The notes beneath the pieces were generated by a model, which ran no database searches, was not told the origin of the DNA, and saw only the letters and a program-made list of their open reading frames with translations. 64,000 nucleotides of DNA from NCBI RefSeq assembly GCF_004210375.1, contig NC_134825.1, positions 42,340,348 through 42,404,347 of the forward strand, written 5' to 3'. Positions 36,134-47,910 of the stretch are shown piece after piece. The stretch's first letter is position 1, and every line of letters starts with the position of its first letter. This DNA comes from Tachypleus tridentatus (Eukaryota; Arthropoda; Merostomata; Xiphosura; Limulidae). The position numbers and the translations under genes are program-made.

Positions 36134-36335
36134 AGAGTGCCCCTAAATTCCGTAAGGAACAGAGGGCCGCACACTCTGCGGTTTCAGAACGGGCTGGTTT
36201 TTAAGTGAGTAGGTTGTTAGCCAACTGCACAACCCCCAACCAGGAGAACAATTTTTCAGCCCAACGCGGGGAATCGAACCCCTAATTTTAGTTTTGTAAA
36301 TCCGGAGACATACCGCTGGACTAGCGGGAGACATA
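36134..36335 (-). mobile_element. tRNA-headed SINE, family D
   Basis: The minus strand starts with a tRNA-like head (CCCGCTAGTCCAGCGGTATG, B box GGGTTCGATTCCCC). It then has a ~120-bp body unlike A-C: GTTGTGCAGTTGGCTAACAA, then CAGAGTGTGCGGCCCTCTG. It is bounded by TCAGAAGATA at 36,124-36,133 and 36,336-36,345. The 88-codon minus frame over it is not a gene. Confidence 0.85.
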
Positions 36336-36589
36336 TCAGAAGATAGCGATATCAACAGAAAATAAATTATTGTCAAAAATAATAATTTATATTCGCCCTT
36401 TCCCACCATTAAATTTTAAACCAGACCATTTGAGGTTCAAAAACAACCATTTTGTAAACCACATGGAAAGTAAGAAAAACTTTATACTAATGCTTGCGAG
36501 CGAACTATTTATGAATATTCATACAACACCATAAAATACTATTAAAACGAAATACATATTTTTAAAAGAGAAAAATAGCAGGGAAGTAG

Positions 36590-36880
36590 TTATCCCAGAT
36601 ACCCCCTTACAACCCATCAGAGGGCGTCACATGCTAGTCGACAACATGGAAGTAGGAAAGGGAGATGGTGTCACCAACGGCAATGACTTCATAGTTTCAC
36701 AGGGGCGATGGCACTATACCGTAATGTAATCAGAGAGGGGCACGTTCCTAGGCGGCCATGACGGAATATTGTGTGATAGTTTTACGAAGTGGAACCAGAT
36801 GATATGTCTTTAGACCACCATGACACTATAGTTCCACCGGGTGAAACCACAATCATCATATATGTCTTAACATGATTACA
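36590..36880 (+). repeat. Unnamed repeat R2, copy 1
   Basis: Homologous, in inverted orientation, to about 41,335-41,640. Shared blocks in order: GATGGTGTCACCAA, GGCACGTTCCT, GACGGAATATT, TACGAAGTGGAACC, GATATGT, CTATAGTTCCA, ACCACAATC and TCTTA. It also contains CCATCAGAGGGCGTC, near the consensus of a CTCF core. No protein or tRNA signature seen. Confidence 0.68.
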
Positions 36881-37515
36881 ATTACTACATTTGGTATAAA
36901 ACATTAATTCATTAGTTAAATCCATATCATGTTCTAAAAAGATGGTATTTTAAAATAATTAAAATTTACTTTTTGACTTTTTAATTATAAACCAAATGAT
37001 TATTTCAAAGATTTTCAGCAATTTTTTTAAATATACAAAAAATATTTCATTTACATGATAATTTTATAATTTTATCTTAAAGACAATTTTAAAGGTGAAC
37101 GGTTTTACCATACATGTTATCAATGTCTAGATTTAATTACGTTAGAAATCACTGTTTTGCATATTTTAACATCTGTACTAATTTATTTTATTACAGCAAA
37201 AATTAACAAATTAGTGAATTACTGTTTATACATTCATTTTATATCAAACATTCACTTGAAGATTAAAATTATATAAAACTTTGAGACTGTCTAATGGTAT
37301 TTGGAACTGATCACTAGCAAACATACTTCCATGCTTCTTTGTTTACACAAAACTTGTGAAATTGTGGTATTCAATTTTAACCTGTTCATAGCTTCTTTCA
37401 GAGAATGTTTCGTAGGACACTTACTGTTTCGCGTTCGCAAGCAAAACATATATTTTATCTAAACGATACAGATATTATAATCATTAATTTACTTTTCCTC
37501 AACTTACTACAACTA

Positions 37516-37810
37516 CAGTTACGACAGAAAGTGTTCGTACCCCTGCGTCGTGACTAGTTTTTTCCTCATAATTTAGAAAGTATCATGATTAGGATAATGA
37601 AAGTAGAGTATATTAAAAATATTATACTAACACACATCTACATAAACTATTATGTAAATTGAATGACAACTAAACTGTTTATAAATACTTTCTGTTCCTC
37701 CTATTTTTGGTTATTTTTTATACTTCTATTAGCCTAATCGTGATACTTTTTAAGTTATGAGCAAAAAACCACTCTGGACGCAGGGGTACGAACACTTTCT
37801 GTCGTAACTG
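37516..37810. mobile_element. Tc1/mariner-type MITE with ~95-bp inverted repeats
   Basis: Both ends read CAGTTACGACAGAAAGTGTT and continue with CGTACCCCTGCGTC in inverted orientation. Similarity continues for about 95 bp (GTATCATGATTAGG versus GTATCACGATTAGG). The TA dinucleotides at 37,514-37,515 and 37,811-37,812 form the duplicated target of this superfamily. The 295-bp element has no coding capacity and would depend on a transposase supplied from elsewhere. Confidence 0.93.
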
Positions 37811-38164
37811 TAAATATAAGAAATGAACAACGTACTGTTTAATTTCACTATTACATAAAATAACAACATTCACTTGAAAATTGATTTTGTATGAAACTTT
37901 AGGACTGTTTAATACTAAAACATTATTAGGAAATCACATCCTTAGAAGCTGGAGACTGACTTTTAAGAATTACAAAGATTATCACGTGGTCATGCATGGG
38001 GTTATGTTTCTATAAAAGGAAGATGACGATCCCATTGTTTCAAAGCGTCATCAATTACCAGATTCAATCGCATGTAAACTACTGTACACAAAATTTCCCT
38101 GGAAATACTGACTTCATTACGTTCACAATTCAACCGACCTTTTACTAAGAAGAGAGGAATTGGG

Positions 38165-38440
38165 TTGGTTTGCTTTGTTTTGAATTTTGCGTAGCTACAT
38201 GAAGACTATTTGCGCTAGCCGTCCCTAATTTAACAATGTAAGACTACAGAAAAGGCAGCTAGTCATCACCACCCACTGCCAACTCTTAGGCTACTCTTTT
38301 ACCAACGAATAGTGGGATTAAACATTACATTGTAACGTCCTCACGGCTGAAAAGGTAAGCAGGTTTGGTGTGAGGGGGATTCTAACCCGCGACCCTTGGA
38401 TTACGAGTCGAGTGCTTTAACCACTTGGCCATGCCGGGCC
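38165..38440 (-). mobile_element. SINE family A
   Basis: Full-length minus-strand copy with head ending CCATGCCGGGCC at 38,440. Slightly shortened in the tail (TTTGCGTAGCTACATG). Confidence 0.93.
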
Positions 38441-41334
38441 AAGAAGGATTGATATTTTAATTTGGTCACAGTCTGACATGTTTCTTGTTCAGGACCAGTG
38501 CCTGTCTCAGTTTTAGAAAATATACTGGGCACGTTTAGAAACTCTTTTTAACCTTTAGTGTTGAATAAAACGGATAACACTTTAGTTTGAACATACAGAA
38601 AACTTTTATTCAAATAAAAGTCAGTCATAATATCTATGTGCTTACGTTATACTTAATAATGAAACTAAACTCTACATAAGTTTAATGTTCACAATACTTA
38701 ATTAGAGTTTTTGTATGTCATTGAATTTAGAAGTCACTAAACACAGATCTTTCACACTACATAGTGATACAAAATATTAAACTTATATTCTTAGTATCTG
38801 ATGGGCTTGTGTAGAGTTATTATATACTGTGTCTGACAACCAATCAAAAATTCAATCACATTTAATTAGCTTAGAATAATTTCCAAAATGAAAGTTCTAT
38901 TCAATTCTAATTTATGATATTTACATAAATGTGAAATATGTGAGATTAAACACTAATGTCTGGTTATTATTTCAAATACCTCATGATGCTTTGAAACATA
39001 ATTTGTAACACTTGTGGTTTATATTATAGCGTATCATTAGTTACCATAAAATAAACATTAAGCGCATTTCCAAATTACACAAAACATATACAATTGAAAT
39101 CTGTAACTAGACTAACTGTCCTCTACAGCTTAAAACCGACACGTTTTACCCTAATATACTGTCTTCAATATATAAACAGGTGAAGAGTAAAATATCTCAT
39201 GACCGCTATTTGGGAAAAACGTCGAGTAAAGCGATCATTTCTACAAAATAACAGACATCCCGTATATTATATTTCCGTATTTTATTATTATAAACAGCGT
39301 TAACAAAGTTGATCTCGCTAAGGAGGTATATAAATCTTAAACTCAGACTATAATTTATGATGATATCTATTATTAATATAAAAAGTGACAAACTTTTCAT
39401 CAGTAGAGGGCGATATGTGCAGTAACAGCTTCCACTTTTCTCGTAATGTGATGATATTCTACATTTTCACACATTTAAACAAACTTATTTTCCTCAGAAG
39501 AAAAATATCCTTCATTTTGATCATTTTCTGTCCAAATCCTTGCTTGAAATACATTATGTCTATTTTTGATAATACTAATGGCCCGGTGAAATAGAAACTG
39601 AGAAATTTAAATGTTCAATCATATGACCACGAATATAAAATATATCTCCATAAACAAAACAAATAGGATACTCATCAAAATTATTTACTTGAAGAATGCT
39701 GATCACATGATTGAATGTTTTGAAAATATTTTCTGCAACGAATACATTCGTAACCCACATTTATTTATCATTTTACAAACTTACACCTATATATCCAGAA
39801 CAAATGATCTTTCTAAGAAAAGACGTTAAAGGGTGATGACCAGTTATTTGACCCTTGTTCATTAGTCACATGTTTGTCAATATCCAAGTTCGTAGGTCAG
39901 GTAAAAACGTCTGATCTATAGTTAAATACTTTAACAAATGATATAACTGAGGGGCACAACTTTAACAACCAATATTGTGTTTCGACCGATATTTTGATCG
40001 AGAAAAACAAGTAATTGCTTTCATTTAAAGAAAAACACAACAAAGAGAGACAAACCACAAATCCTCTTTCCGTCACCTTTCAAGCTATTTAAGATAAAAG
40101 ACAAGAAAAAATATATTTTATTTCGCATTTTATAAATCCATCGTGTTTACAATCTGAACAAGCTGTTCATTTAGCGCACAGTTACTGTACTGTACTCGAC
40201 ATACAGCAAATAGTCAGAAGCTCAGACTGGCAATCAACTTAGAATACTTTTCAAATTAAAAGATCGACTTCTGTTTTATAATATTTACTTAGACTACACA
40301 AACATGTAAAAGTGTATGAATTTAATTATACATTATGTATTTGTGTAGTAACGGAATTAGTTTTTACAGGTGGTGTTGACGATTATAATGGTAAGAAACA
40401 ATAACTAAAGGTTTTTTACGATTATGTTTGGTAACTCTAACTTTAGTTATAAATTAAGTGATTATTCTTCAATTATTTCAAAATGTATCTGAAATTGTTA
40501 CCGTAACATGAATTATCCTCTGTTTACACTTTATAATAATATAAATAATAAATAAGAAAATAAATCAGAGTTCTAAGATTTTCTTGTATGAAACTCACTT
40601 CTCATCATAGATTAATATACTATCTATAGCATATGTAAGTAAAGTATCAGATTTAAATGTTACACATATCGAAAGATTTGTTAATAAAACTTCAAAACAC
40701 ACAAATATACTACTAATGAAAACATCTTAGTTTATAAATTACTGAACTATATATGTCCAGCTTAGTCTTTTATGATAAATTACATTCTATGACTATCAGT
40801 TTGTAATGGTACGCGTAAGTTTCCATTTACATTTGATAGAGAAAACTCATGTTTCGTTGTAACCCAATGTAACATCAATGATATATGTGAGTAAAATCGC
40901 ATATTTACCGAGCATACTTAAACATTTATGAACAACACTTTAAGATATACCAATATGCTATTTACGAAAACATCTTAATTTATAAAATACTGACTTACAG
41001 CTCAGTGTAATAACGCCTGTGGTATATACAACATGTTTTAGCACGTTATCAGTCACATAGACTAAACATCATGTGGAAGTATAGTAACACTGTCGCAGCA
41101 TAGTTCTTAAAATCCTATTGACAGTCGTTACGATAACGGATTTTAATATAATTAATTAAATGTATTACGTATAAAATGAAACATTTAGTCTTACATATCA
41201 AATATACGCCGCAAATTTCTGAAATAATCGCTTAGTTTATAATTAAAGAGTCAAATAATAAGGTTTAATTAGTTTATGATATCGTCCTTTTACGACAGGT
41301 AATGAACTAATTAAACTAATGAATCAGTGTTTTA
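38441..41334. other. AT-rich non-coding stretch
   Basis: Nothing convincing apart from the micro-exon candidate at 40.37 kb. Overlapping frames on both strands at 39.2-39.8 kb have no family signature. Confidence 0.45.
40370..40390 (+). other. Candidate 21-nt phase 1-1 micro-exon
   Basis: A pyrimidine-rich acceptor (TTAGTTTTTACAG|) is followed by 21 nt and a strong donor (AATG|GTAAGA). Read in phase 1 it encodes GVDDYN. Phase, acidity and the last four exon bases plus donor match the end of lectin exon 1 (GDN, AATG|GTAAGA). It could be an inter-domain linker exon of the lectin gene 13 kb upstream. Chance juxtaposition of splice consensus is quite possible. Confidence 0.2.
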
Positions 41335-41640
41335 TACCGACTGCATTAATTATTCTCATGTTATGACTTGTAAGACGATTGTGGTTCAACTTCATGGAAC
41401 TATAACATTATGTTAGTCAAGCAACATATCGTCCGATTCCACTTCGTAGGAGTATTATGTAATCTTCCGTCACAGTCGCTGAGCAACGTGCCTCCATCTA
41501 ATGACACAATTTCAAGAAATACATCCTCTAGTGGTATTTTATGGATATTGTATCTTGTGTGAATGTCTTTGGTGACACTATCTCTCTTCCCTGATCTCGA
41601 CACGCTTGTATTGCTCTCTAGTGGTGTGTCCTGGATAATT
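41335..41640 (-). repeat. Unnamed repeat R2, copy 2
   Basis: Reverse complement carries GATAGTGTCACCAA, GGCACGTTGCT, GACGGAAGATT, TACGAAGTGGAATC, GATATGT, TATAGTTCCA and ACCACAATCGTCTTA in the order of copy 1. It also has two CCACTAGAG cores. The 67-codon minus frame 41,400-41,603 lies inside it and is more likely fortuitous than a gene. Confidence 0.68.
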
Positions 41641-42177
41641 GTTGAGAAGGGAAAAAAGCTAGATATATTTTTTTAGTAAATACATTTTATGAGAACTAAA
41701 CAATTAAAAGAAGTTTAACTAACCAAAATTAAAATTTTATTTGTAAAAACAGCAGAATAAGTGAAAGCAATTCGTTAATGTTTCTTGCATTAACGGATTT
41801 GTTTGTTTTTATTGTGTGGAACTGAAATGGTTCAGAAATATTATTTATATAAAAAAGACGATTGATTAGACAAATTAAGACTGTTACGATCCTTATGCTT
41901 ATATTTCTTAAACGTACTCATCACAGCTGTGTTTTATCAACTTGCCACAGGATGGAGCAATAAACGACTTTTTTAGTGATTTTAAATTCACATAAAGTTA
42001 CAGTAAAGTTGTAGAAATAACAGTTTACTATTCTTGTAATATAATTTTAGCAAACAAAAAATGTTCTACATATTCTATTACGACCCTCGCTTTAATTTCG
42101 CTGCAATAATAGCCTAAACATGTGACATGTTATAGACTTTACAAAATGTTAGATGTCTTCATTGATCCGATTGTAGT
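41641..42177. other. AT-rich stretch, nothing recognised
   Basis: No gene or repeat seen. Confidence 0.4.
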
Positions 42178-42780
42178 CTATTTATCGAGAAGTGTAGTAT
42201 GTATTTCGTCCAAGTATGTCGACATAGGAGGTAAATATAACGGTATGGTTTTTATGTTATTAACAACAATGTTCATGCCCACACTGGGTGCTATTAGCTC
42301 TTCCAAAGCAATGAGAGTATCCTCCTGCAATAAGGTATTCCCTGCATTATGACACCACTTTCAAAAACTTGCACTTTCATGAAACAGTGTTCAAGAGTTT
42401 CTTTTCTATATTTTTATTTTATCATCAGTATCGAAAACATTTAGATGGTTCATTAAGCCACATGAAATGTTACTGTCATTGTCTGTCCACAAGTTCTGAG
42501 TTAAGCCCTTCTCTGAGATACTGGTTTTTCTGGTTTTTCGAACTAATGATTGGTTGCTACTGGGAGATTGGTGGTGTTTTTTCATGTCAAAATTCGAGAC
42601 GGTCGAATTTGGACAACAGCTCAAAGTATTGAATTTCCCTAGATTAGTTCCCAGCACCTAGCATCCATAGCTTTTCTTTCGATTGGTAATGGTGATAGGC
42701 TCTACTGATAGATACCTTTCAACAGCTGCCCTGTACCATTGCTCTTTGAAATTCGAAGAGACTCTTGCTCTTACCACTTG
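42178..42780 (-). pseudogene. Unrecognised decayed coding stretch (possible Tudor-like segment)
   Basis: The minus strand has three protein-like pieces in order. One (about 42,774-42,660) contains VVRARVSS and QWYRAAVERYL, the last recalling the WYRA motif of Tudor domains. The second (42,657-42,406) is polar, KKHHQSPSSNQSL-rich and 83 codons long. The third (42,360-42,178) reads EDTLIALEELIAPSVGMN and continues plausibly to LLDK. Pieces two and three are in the same frame but separated by three stops. No splice pair links them convincingly. I read it as a pseudogene or retrocopy of an unidentified protein. The Tudor suggestion rests on four residues and is weak. Confidence 0.33.
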
Positions 42781-43397
42781 TTATGTAGAAATAAAGTATG
42801 ACTACGTATGTTCATTTACAGGGACCAAAGTATCATATTATACTTTATAAAACTGGTTTATTTTACACATACAAGTCCTCAGGATATTCTATACATGTGT
42901 AAATGTGTATAACCTTGGCCCCATTGAAAAATTATTTATTAGTTTAAGGAATCAAAATATACAAGACAATTCGTTTTTATACTGAACAAAAATAGAGAAA
43001 AATTTATCAATTAACTTAGTGAATACTTGGAATGTTATTACATATTGTAATAGGACGACGTAATGATACTTAAAAATAAAATTAACAAAGTGAGAAAAAT
43101 ATTATACATGTTATGAATGTTCATGACAAATCAGTTAGCAATCTTTCAGTTTAAAATTGTTGACTGGATTATTAGATGTAACACTATTTTTGTTACGTAC
43201 GCCAGTAGTGCATGGTAATGACAATTTATTCATAGAAGAATAAATTTGTTTTTGGGAGATTGTATAAAGGAAAAATTATAAACGTTTTGTAAAGTTAGCA
43301 AACACAGACAGTTCGAAAGCTTTATAAACTTTTGAAAAATGGAATGAATCAAGAGGGTTAATATAAAACCACTCTTACATTTTAAAATGACATGTTC
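42781..43397. other. AT-rich stretch, nothing recognised
   Basis: No gene or repeat seen. Confidence 0.4.
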
Positions 43398-43496
43398 GCG
43401 GTTTTACAACGCTAGAAACCGTGTTTTGATATCCGTGATGGGCAGAGCACATATAGTCTATTATGCATCTTTCTGTTTAACTTCCAAAAAAACACA
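43398..43496 (+). mobile_element. SINE family B, head-truncated
   Basis: Starts within the head (CGGTTTTACAACGCTAGAAA), retains TTTGATATCCGTGATGGGCA and GAGCACATATAG, and ends in the A-rich tail. Confidence 0.8.
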
Positions 43497-43703
43497 TTTT
43501 AAAATATCCATAATATTAACCGAAACTACCTTTGACAAATATGACTAAGTTAGTAACCGAATTTCAAGATTATTTTATAATGTCAGAGTATTTGTTTAAG
43601 TACACTTAACCTAATTATTTATACGTTAGCTCTTTTCCTAATAAAATGCTTATTTCGGAGAATAAAACAGCGAACAAGTAAAGTTCTCTAAAGACCGTCA
43701 TAT

Positions 43704-44150
43704 GTTTCATCAAATTTCATAACAAACGAACAATTGTTACATCAAATTCACCATGAAAAAAAGAACAAAGCTCGTAGAAACACGAACTATACTTACAAAA
43801 GATTTACCATATAAAAAGTGAACCAAATATGTAAAAAACATGAATCATTGTTACATCAAATTCAACATGAAAAAATAGAACAAAGCTTGTAGAAACACGA
43901 ACTATAGTTACAAAAGTTTTACCATGTAAAAAAAAATGAACTAAGTTCGTAAAAATATGAATCATTGTTACATTAAATGCACCAGGAGAGAAAGGAATTA
44001 AGCTCGTAAAAACATAAACTGTAGTTAAAAAAGTTTTACCATGTAAAAAAATCGATCTTTTATAAACATTGACTGACGTTTCATCAAATTCAACATAAAA
44101 GAATAGAGTTAAACTTCATAGAAAGACTGTTTGTAGAAACATGGTCTAAT
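43704..44150. repeat. ~115-bp tandem repeat, about 3.5 units
   Basis: Units start at 43,737, 43,851, 43,968 and 44,079, each with GTTACATCAAATTCA or a close variant (spacings 114, 117 and 111 bp), preceded by a partial unit from 43,704. Each unit has two similar halves with AGCTCGTAGAAACACGAACT and an ACCATGTAAAAAA-type block. No frame stays open. Confidence 0.85.
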
Positions 44151-44479
44151 GTTTACATGATAACAGAAAATTACTCAAAACATGGGTTATCAAAATACAC
44201 ATGAAAATACTGTCTGCAGACACAGAAAATAATTTTTATATTTTTCACGAAAATATTTTATATTTATGATAATACGGTCTAGTGCCTCATTCATATAAAT
44301 GACTTGACTTTAGTTACTGTTGGTTAGTTAACTACCTTTCTGATAGTCTGTAAACTCAATATCAGGGACAGTTATGTGCAAAAGCCTTATCGTACAACTT
44401 AGCACAAAAGTTCTGAAATATAAATCTTCACATGAAAACACATGTATATATCGGATGAGTTAATATGATGTGTAGTATT

Positions 44480-44880
44480 TAAATATAAATTATGGCTACT
44501 GTTTTGTAAACAGGTAGGGTAGTAATGTACAAAGAGTGGCTACAGTTTTGTTAACCCATGCAGTAATGTATAAACACTGGTTACCGTTTTGTTGGTAATG
44601 CAAGGATCGCGAGTTCGAATCCCCGTCGCACTAAACATGCTAGCCATTTCAGTCGTGGGGGTGATACAAGGTGACGGTCAATCCTACTATTCGTTTGTAA
44701 AAGAGTAGCCCAAGAGTTAGCAGTGGGTGGTGATGACTAGTTGCTTTCTATCTAGTCTTACACTGTTACATTAGGGATGGCTAGCGCTGATAGCCCTCGT
44801 GTAGCTTTGCGCGAAATTACCAAACCGTTTTCATGGCACTTGGGGTAATGTACAAACACTGATTACCATTTCAAAAGTGT
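44480..44880. repeat. ~45-bp minisatellite interrupted by a SINE
   Basis: Units carrying GTAATGTACAAACACTGGTT followed by ACCGTTTTGTT occur at about 44,480, 44,522 and 44,564. A fourth unit lies at about 44,849, after the family A SINE. The SINE landed inside an existing short tandem array. Confidence 0.68.
44600..44826 (+). mobile_element. SINE family A, head-truncated
   Basis: Begins just before the B box (CGCGAGTTCGAATCCCC), with the A-box part missing, then has the complete body and TTTGCGCGAAATTACC tail. Confidence 0.92.
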
Positions 44881-46929
44881 ATAAAAAATGACGAACTTCA
44901 TTGTTCTAATTCTTTCACAGAAATTTATACCTGGTCGTCCAACGATTTCTTTCTTGTACCGAAATACCGATGCATATTTTGGACACATAATTGGATTTGA
45001 AGATAAGTCCTGGTGAGTAATAAAATCGAATAGGGTATACACGCGTCCCACACTTGGTATTACTGGCGCACAAAAATATATTTACCGTTTTGTAGAAACG
45101 GTAAGGATTGATATATGCGTAACCTAGCTAGCTATAATAACACAGAAAATTTTAATCTTACAAAAACTATTTAAACAAGAAAATAAAAAATATAAAACTG
45201 GTTATTTAAAAATGTTATCACTACTTTGGTAAATTACTGTAATTAAGTTAATCTGAGCTAAAGTAGAGATAAATATTTTTAAATTCAAGTATCTGAGTTT
45301 TCGTTGTTTTGACATTCTTGTTTCAATACGTTTTGTAGCATTAAAACTTCCTAAATCACTATAGCTAGTTAGGTTACGTATATGTTTATACACATGCAAA
45401 AGCTTTACGTATTGAACTCAAATACGCAACAGAACACGGAGAAAAAAGAACTTCAGGCGATTCTTTTAATGCATGTATTTTTGTGCATAAATCGATGTTA
45501 AACATAACTGGTTCACATTGTATTTATAACAAATTCTTTTACTAATAATATTATCTCGCTTTTAATAGCAAAAGCTTTCAAATCAGTTAATGAAAACGCT
45601 TTCCACTTAAATGTCACGTTAATATCAACACAAATGTTTAAGGTATAAAATGAACCGAATGGCCAAGAGGTTAGGTTCGAACTACAGATAAGAAGGCCAA
45701 GTATTTAAGGAACAATATGAAGCTGAACAATATTTTCCTTTCAAGATGTGGAATCCATATAACAGTGACACTCGGCTCGGTACTCGGTTAAGAGTAACTG
45801 TAAAACAGATAAGAGTATTGTTGACCAGTTGATCTCTATCTAGCCAGCAGTTCTAAATTAGGGTTTGCTGCGTTTAAACCTTTTATTTCTGACTTTGCCA
45901 TTTTAAACCATATGGGTAGCTTAAGGTGCCGTTCTGGTTGTAAAATACCATTTTATGTTCCTTAACAAAAAAAATCTAACACTTTCTAAATTACAGTTTC
46001 ATCAAAGGTTTCTTTTTAAAAGTTAAACCATTATTCTTCAAAGGGTAAAATACACTGGTGAATTAAAAAAACTAAGAAACAAACTATTTGTTGAGCACCT
46101 CATCACTTGTTCTTTAAATTTTGGACATCGGTGCTGTTTTTTTTTCATAAAGAACAAGATTTGTAGCATATTTCCTGTAGAGTGTACAGTTAAACATTTT
46201 TTTCCCCTATTTTAAAGATATCACGCATACACGCATTATTAAATTTTAGAATAGTTCTTTGCACATCAAAGATCATAAAGACATGTTTGCAAGGGTTTAA
46301 TATTCAGAATTACCAAAGCTACAAAAAAGCGAGCAGGTGTATTGCAAAACTCTGGCTGTCTAGGAGCACTTTAATATCCTTTTAATAACCACCATGAGCG
46401 ACAGTTCTAGATTAAAGACACAATATACAGAATAAACTATAAGCCATATCTAAATGAAAAACCAATCATATATTCTTAACGCTGACATTTGTTTTTTCTT
46501 CTCATCTCTTATTGTGTTTCAACCACAAAAAAATTAAAAAGTACTGCGTTTGAAAGTTTAATATCTAATGGAAATAATGACATTGTAATATACACAATAT
46601 GTAGCACATGATAAAATATGTTTTTATTTCTGTTTTTTATTTCATAATATATTCCAGGACATGAGGATACTAACTCTGCAAGTCTTCGGTTTGTTTACTG
46701 AAACATTTATATTATCTTTATGTTGAAGAAAACCGAACACTTTAACGTAAAGAGAAAGAAGACCTTTACAGAGACTCCTGTTTCCTAGTGTTCTCCATGT
46801 TTCATTAACTAGAGACCACTTAACTTATTATTCTTTGCTTTCATATTCGGGCAAATGTATATATTTATTACTTCTAATACCTTACCGTAAGTAATTCTTC
46901 AGTTACATTATATATACATGGTTACTGTT
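44881..46929. other. Non-coding stretch with one very old SINE
   Basis: At about 45,650-45,880 (+) a degraded family A copy is likely: GAATGGCCAAGAGGTTAGG, GGTTCGAACTA, then TGTTGACCAGTTGATCTC and CTAAATTAGGG in order. The frames at 44,863-45,399 lack any signature. Confidence 0.45.
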
Positions 46930-47044
46930 GTTTTCAATTAAGCCCAGGGCTACACAATTCACTATTTGTGCACTGCTTACCACGAGTATGAAAACCTGGT
47001 TTCAGAGTTGTAAGTCTGCAGACATACTTCTGCGCCCCCCCCAT
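46930..47044 (-). mobile_element. SINE family B
   Basis: Minus-strand copy: TTAAGCCCAGGGCTACACAA tail side, GTATGAAAACCTGG B-box remnant and GCAGACATACTTCTGCGCC head side. Confidence 0.75.
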
Positions 47045-47409
47045 AAATTATTTTGAATATATGATATACTTATGAATAATTCTAAGCTTCGAAAGAGGTT
47101 ACTAGTCAAAGTATCTTCTATTTTATATCAACTAAAATTGGTAGTTACAAATACAAGAATTTAGAAGAGAATGAAGTTGTATTAACAGAATGGTATCACC
47201 AATTGTTATATTTAGTTTGTTTTTTTTTCACTATCAAATTTAACGTGATGAATGTTTTTAGAAAGTCATTCACTCACAGAATATTCCGTAATTGAGAAAT
47301 CAAATTTGTAATTCTTTATATTTAGCTTTAGCGTCTTTAGGATGAATACAACCAAAAATGAAAATCTTAAACTTTCAAATATATATTTAAATATTTTACC
47401 TAATGTCTA

Positions 47410-47525
47410 TGTCCTCCAGTGCCAAAGAGGTAATTCTTAGAACTTACAACGCTAAAACTAAACTTTGATACCTGCAATGGGTTCAGTAAAGATAACACAT
47501 TGTGTAGCTGTTTGCTTTTAAAGAA
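47410..47525 (+). mobile_element. SINE family B, diverged
   Basis: CCTCCAGTGCCAAAGAGG head, ACTTACAACGCTAAAAC, TTTGATACCTGCAATGGG and an A-rich tail in family B order. Confidence 0.7.
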
Positions 47526-47711
47526 ACAAAAACAAAGTAATATTTAATTTTCATCTAGTAAAGATCCGCAAAATATTTGCGGTTAAATTATTATACTTAT
47601 TGTAACAGTACTACTTTAAATACAGGATTTCTAGAATAAAAAATAAGAAATGAAATCTTAGACACCGAAATCTACTAGTCCACTTGTAATAGGTCCATCA
47701 TTAATTTACCA

Positions 47712-47910
47712 GACTTGCTCGCCCTTTCAGCCGTGGGGGCGTTATAAAGTAACTATCAATCCCACTATTCGTTGGTAAAAGAGTAGCCCATGAGTTGGCG
47801 GTGGGTGATGATGACTTGCTGCTTTTCCGCTAGACTTGCACTGCAACATTAAGGACGGCTAGCGCAAATAGCCCTCATATAGCTTTGTTCGAAATTTAAA
47901 ACCAAACCAA
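47712..47910 (+). mobile_element. SINE family A, headless
   Basis: The tRNA-like head is absent. The copy starts at CTTGCTCGCCCTTTCAGCCG and is complete to the tail, a typical 5' truncation. Confidence 0.92.

Noticed and set aside
36143..36409. 88-codon minus-strand frame
   Set aside because: It covers family D SINE sequence, including its tRNA-like head, and is not a gene.
39206..39829. Cluster of four frames on both strands
   Set aside because: They overlap on opposite strands, have AT-driven amino-acid composition and lack splice or domain support.
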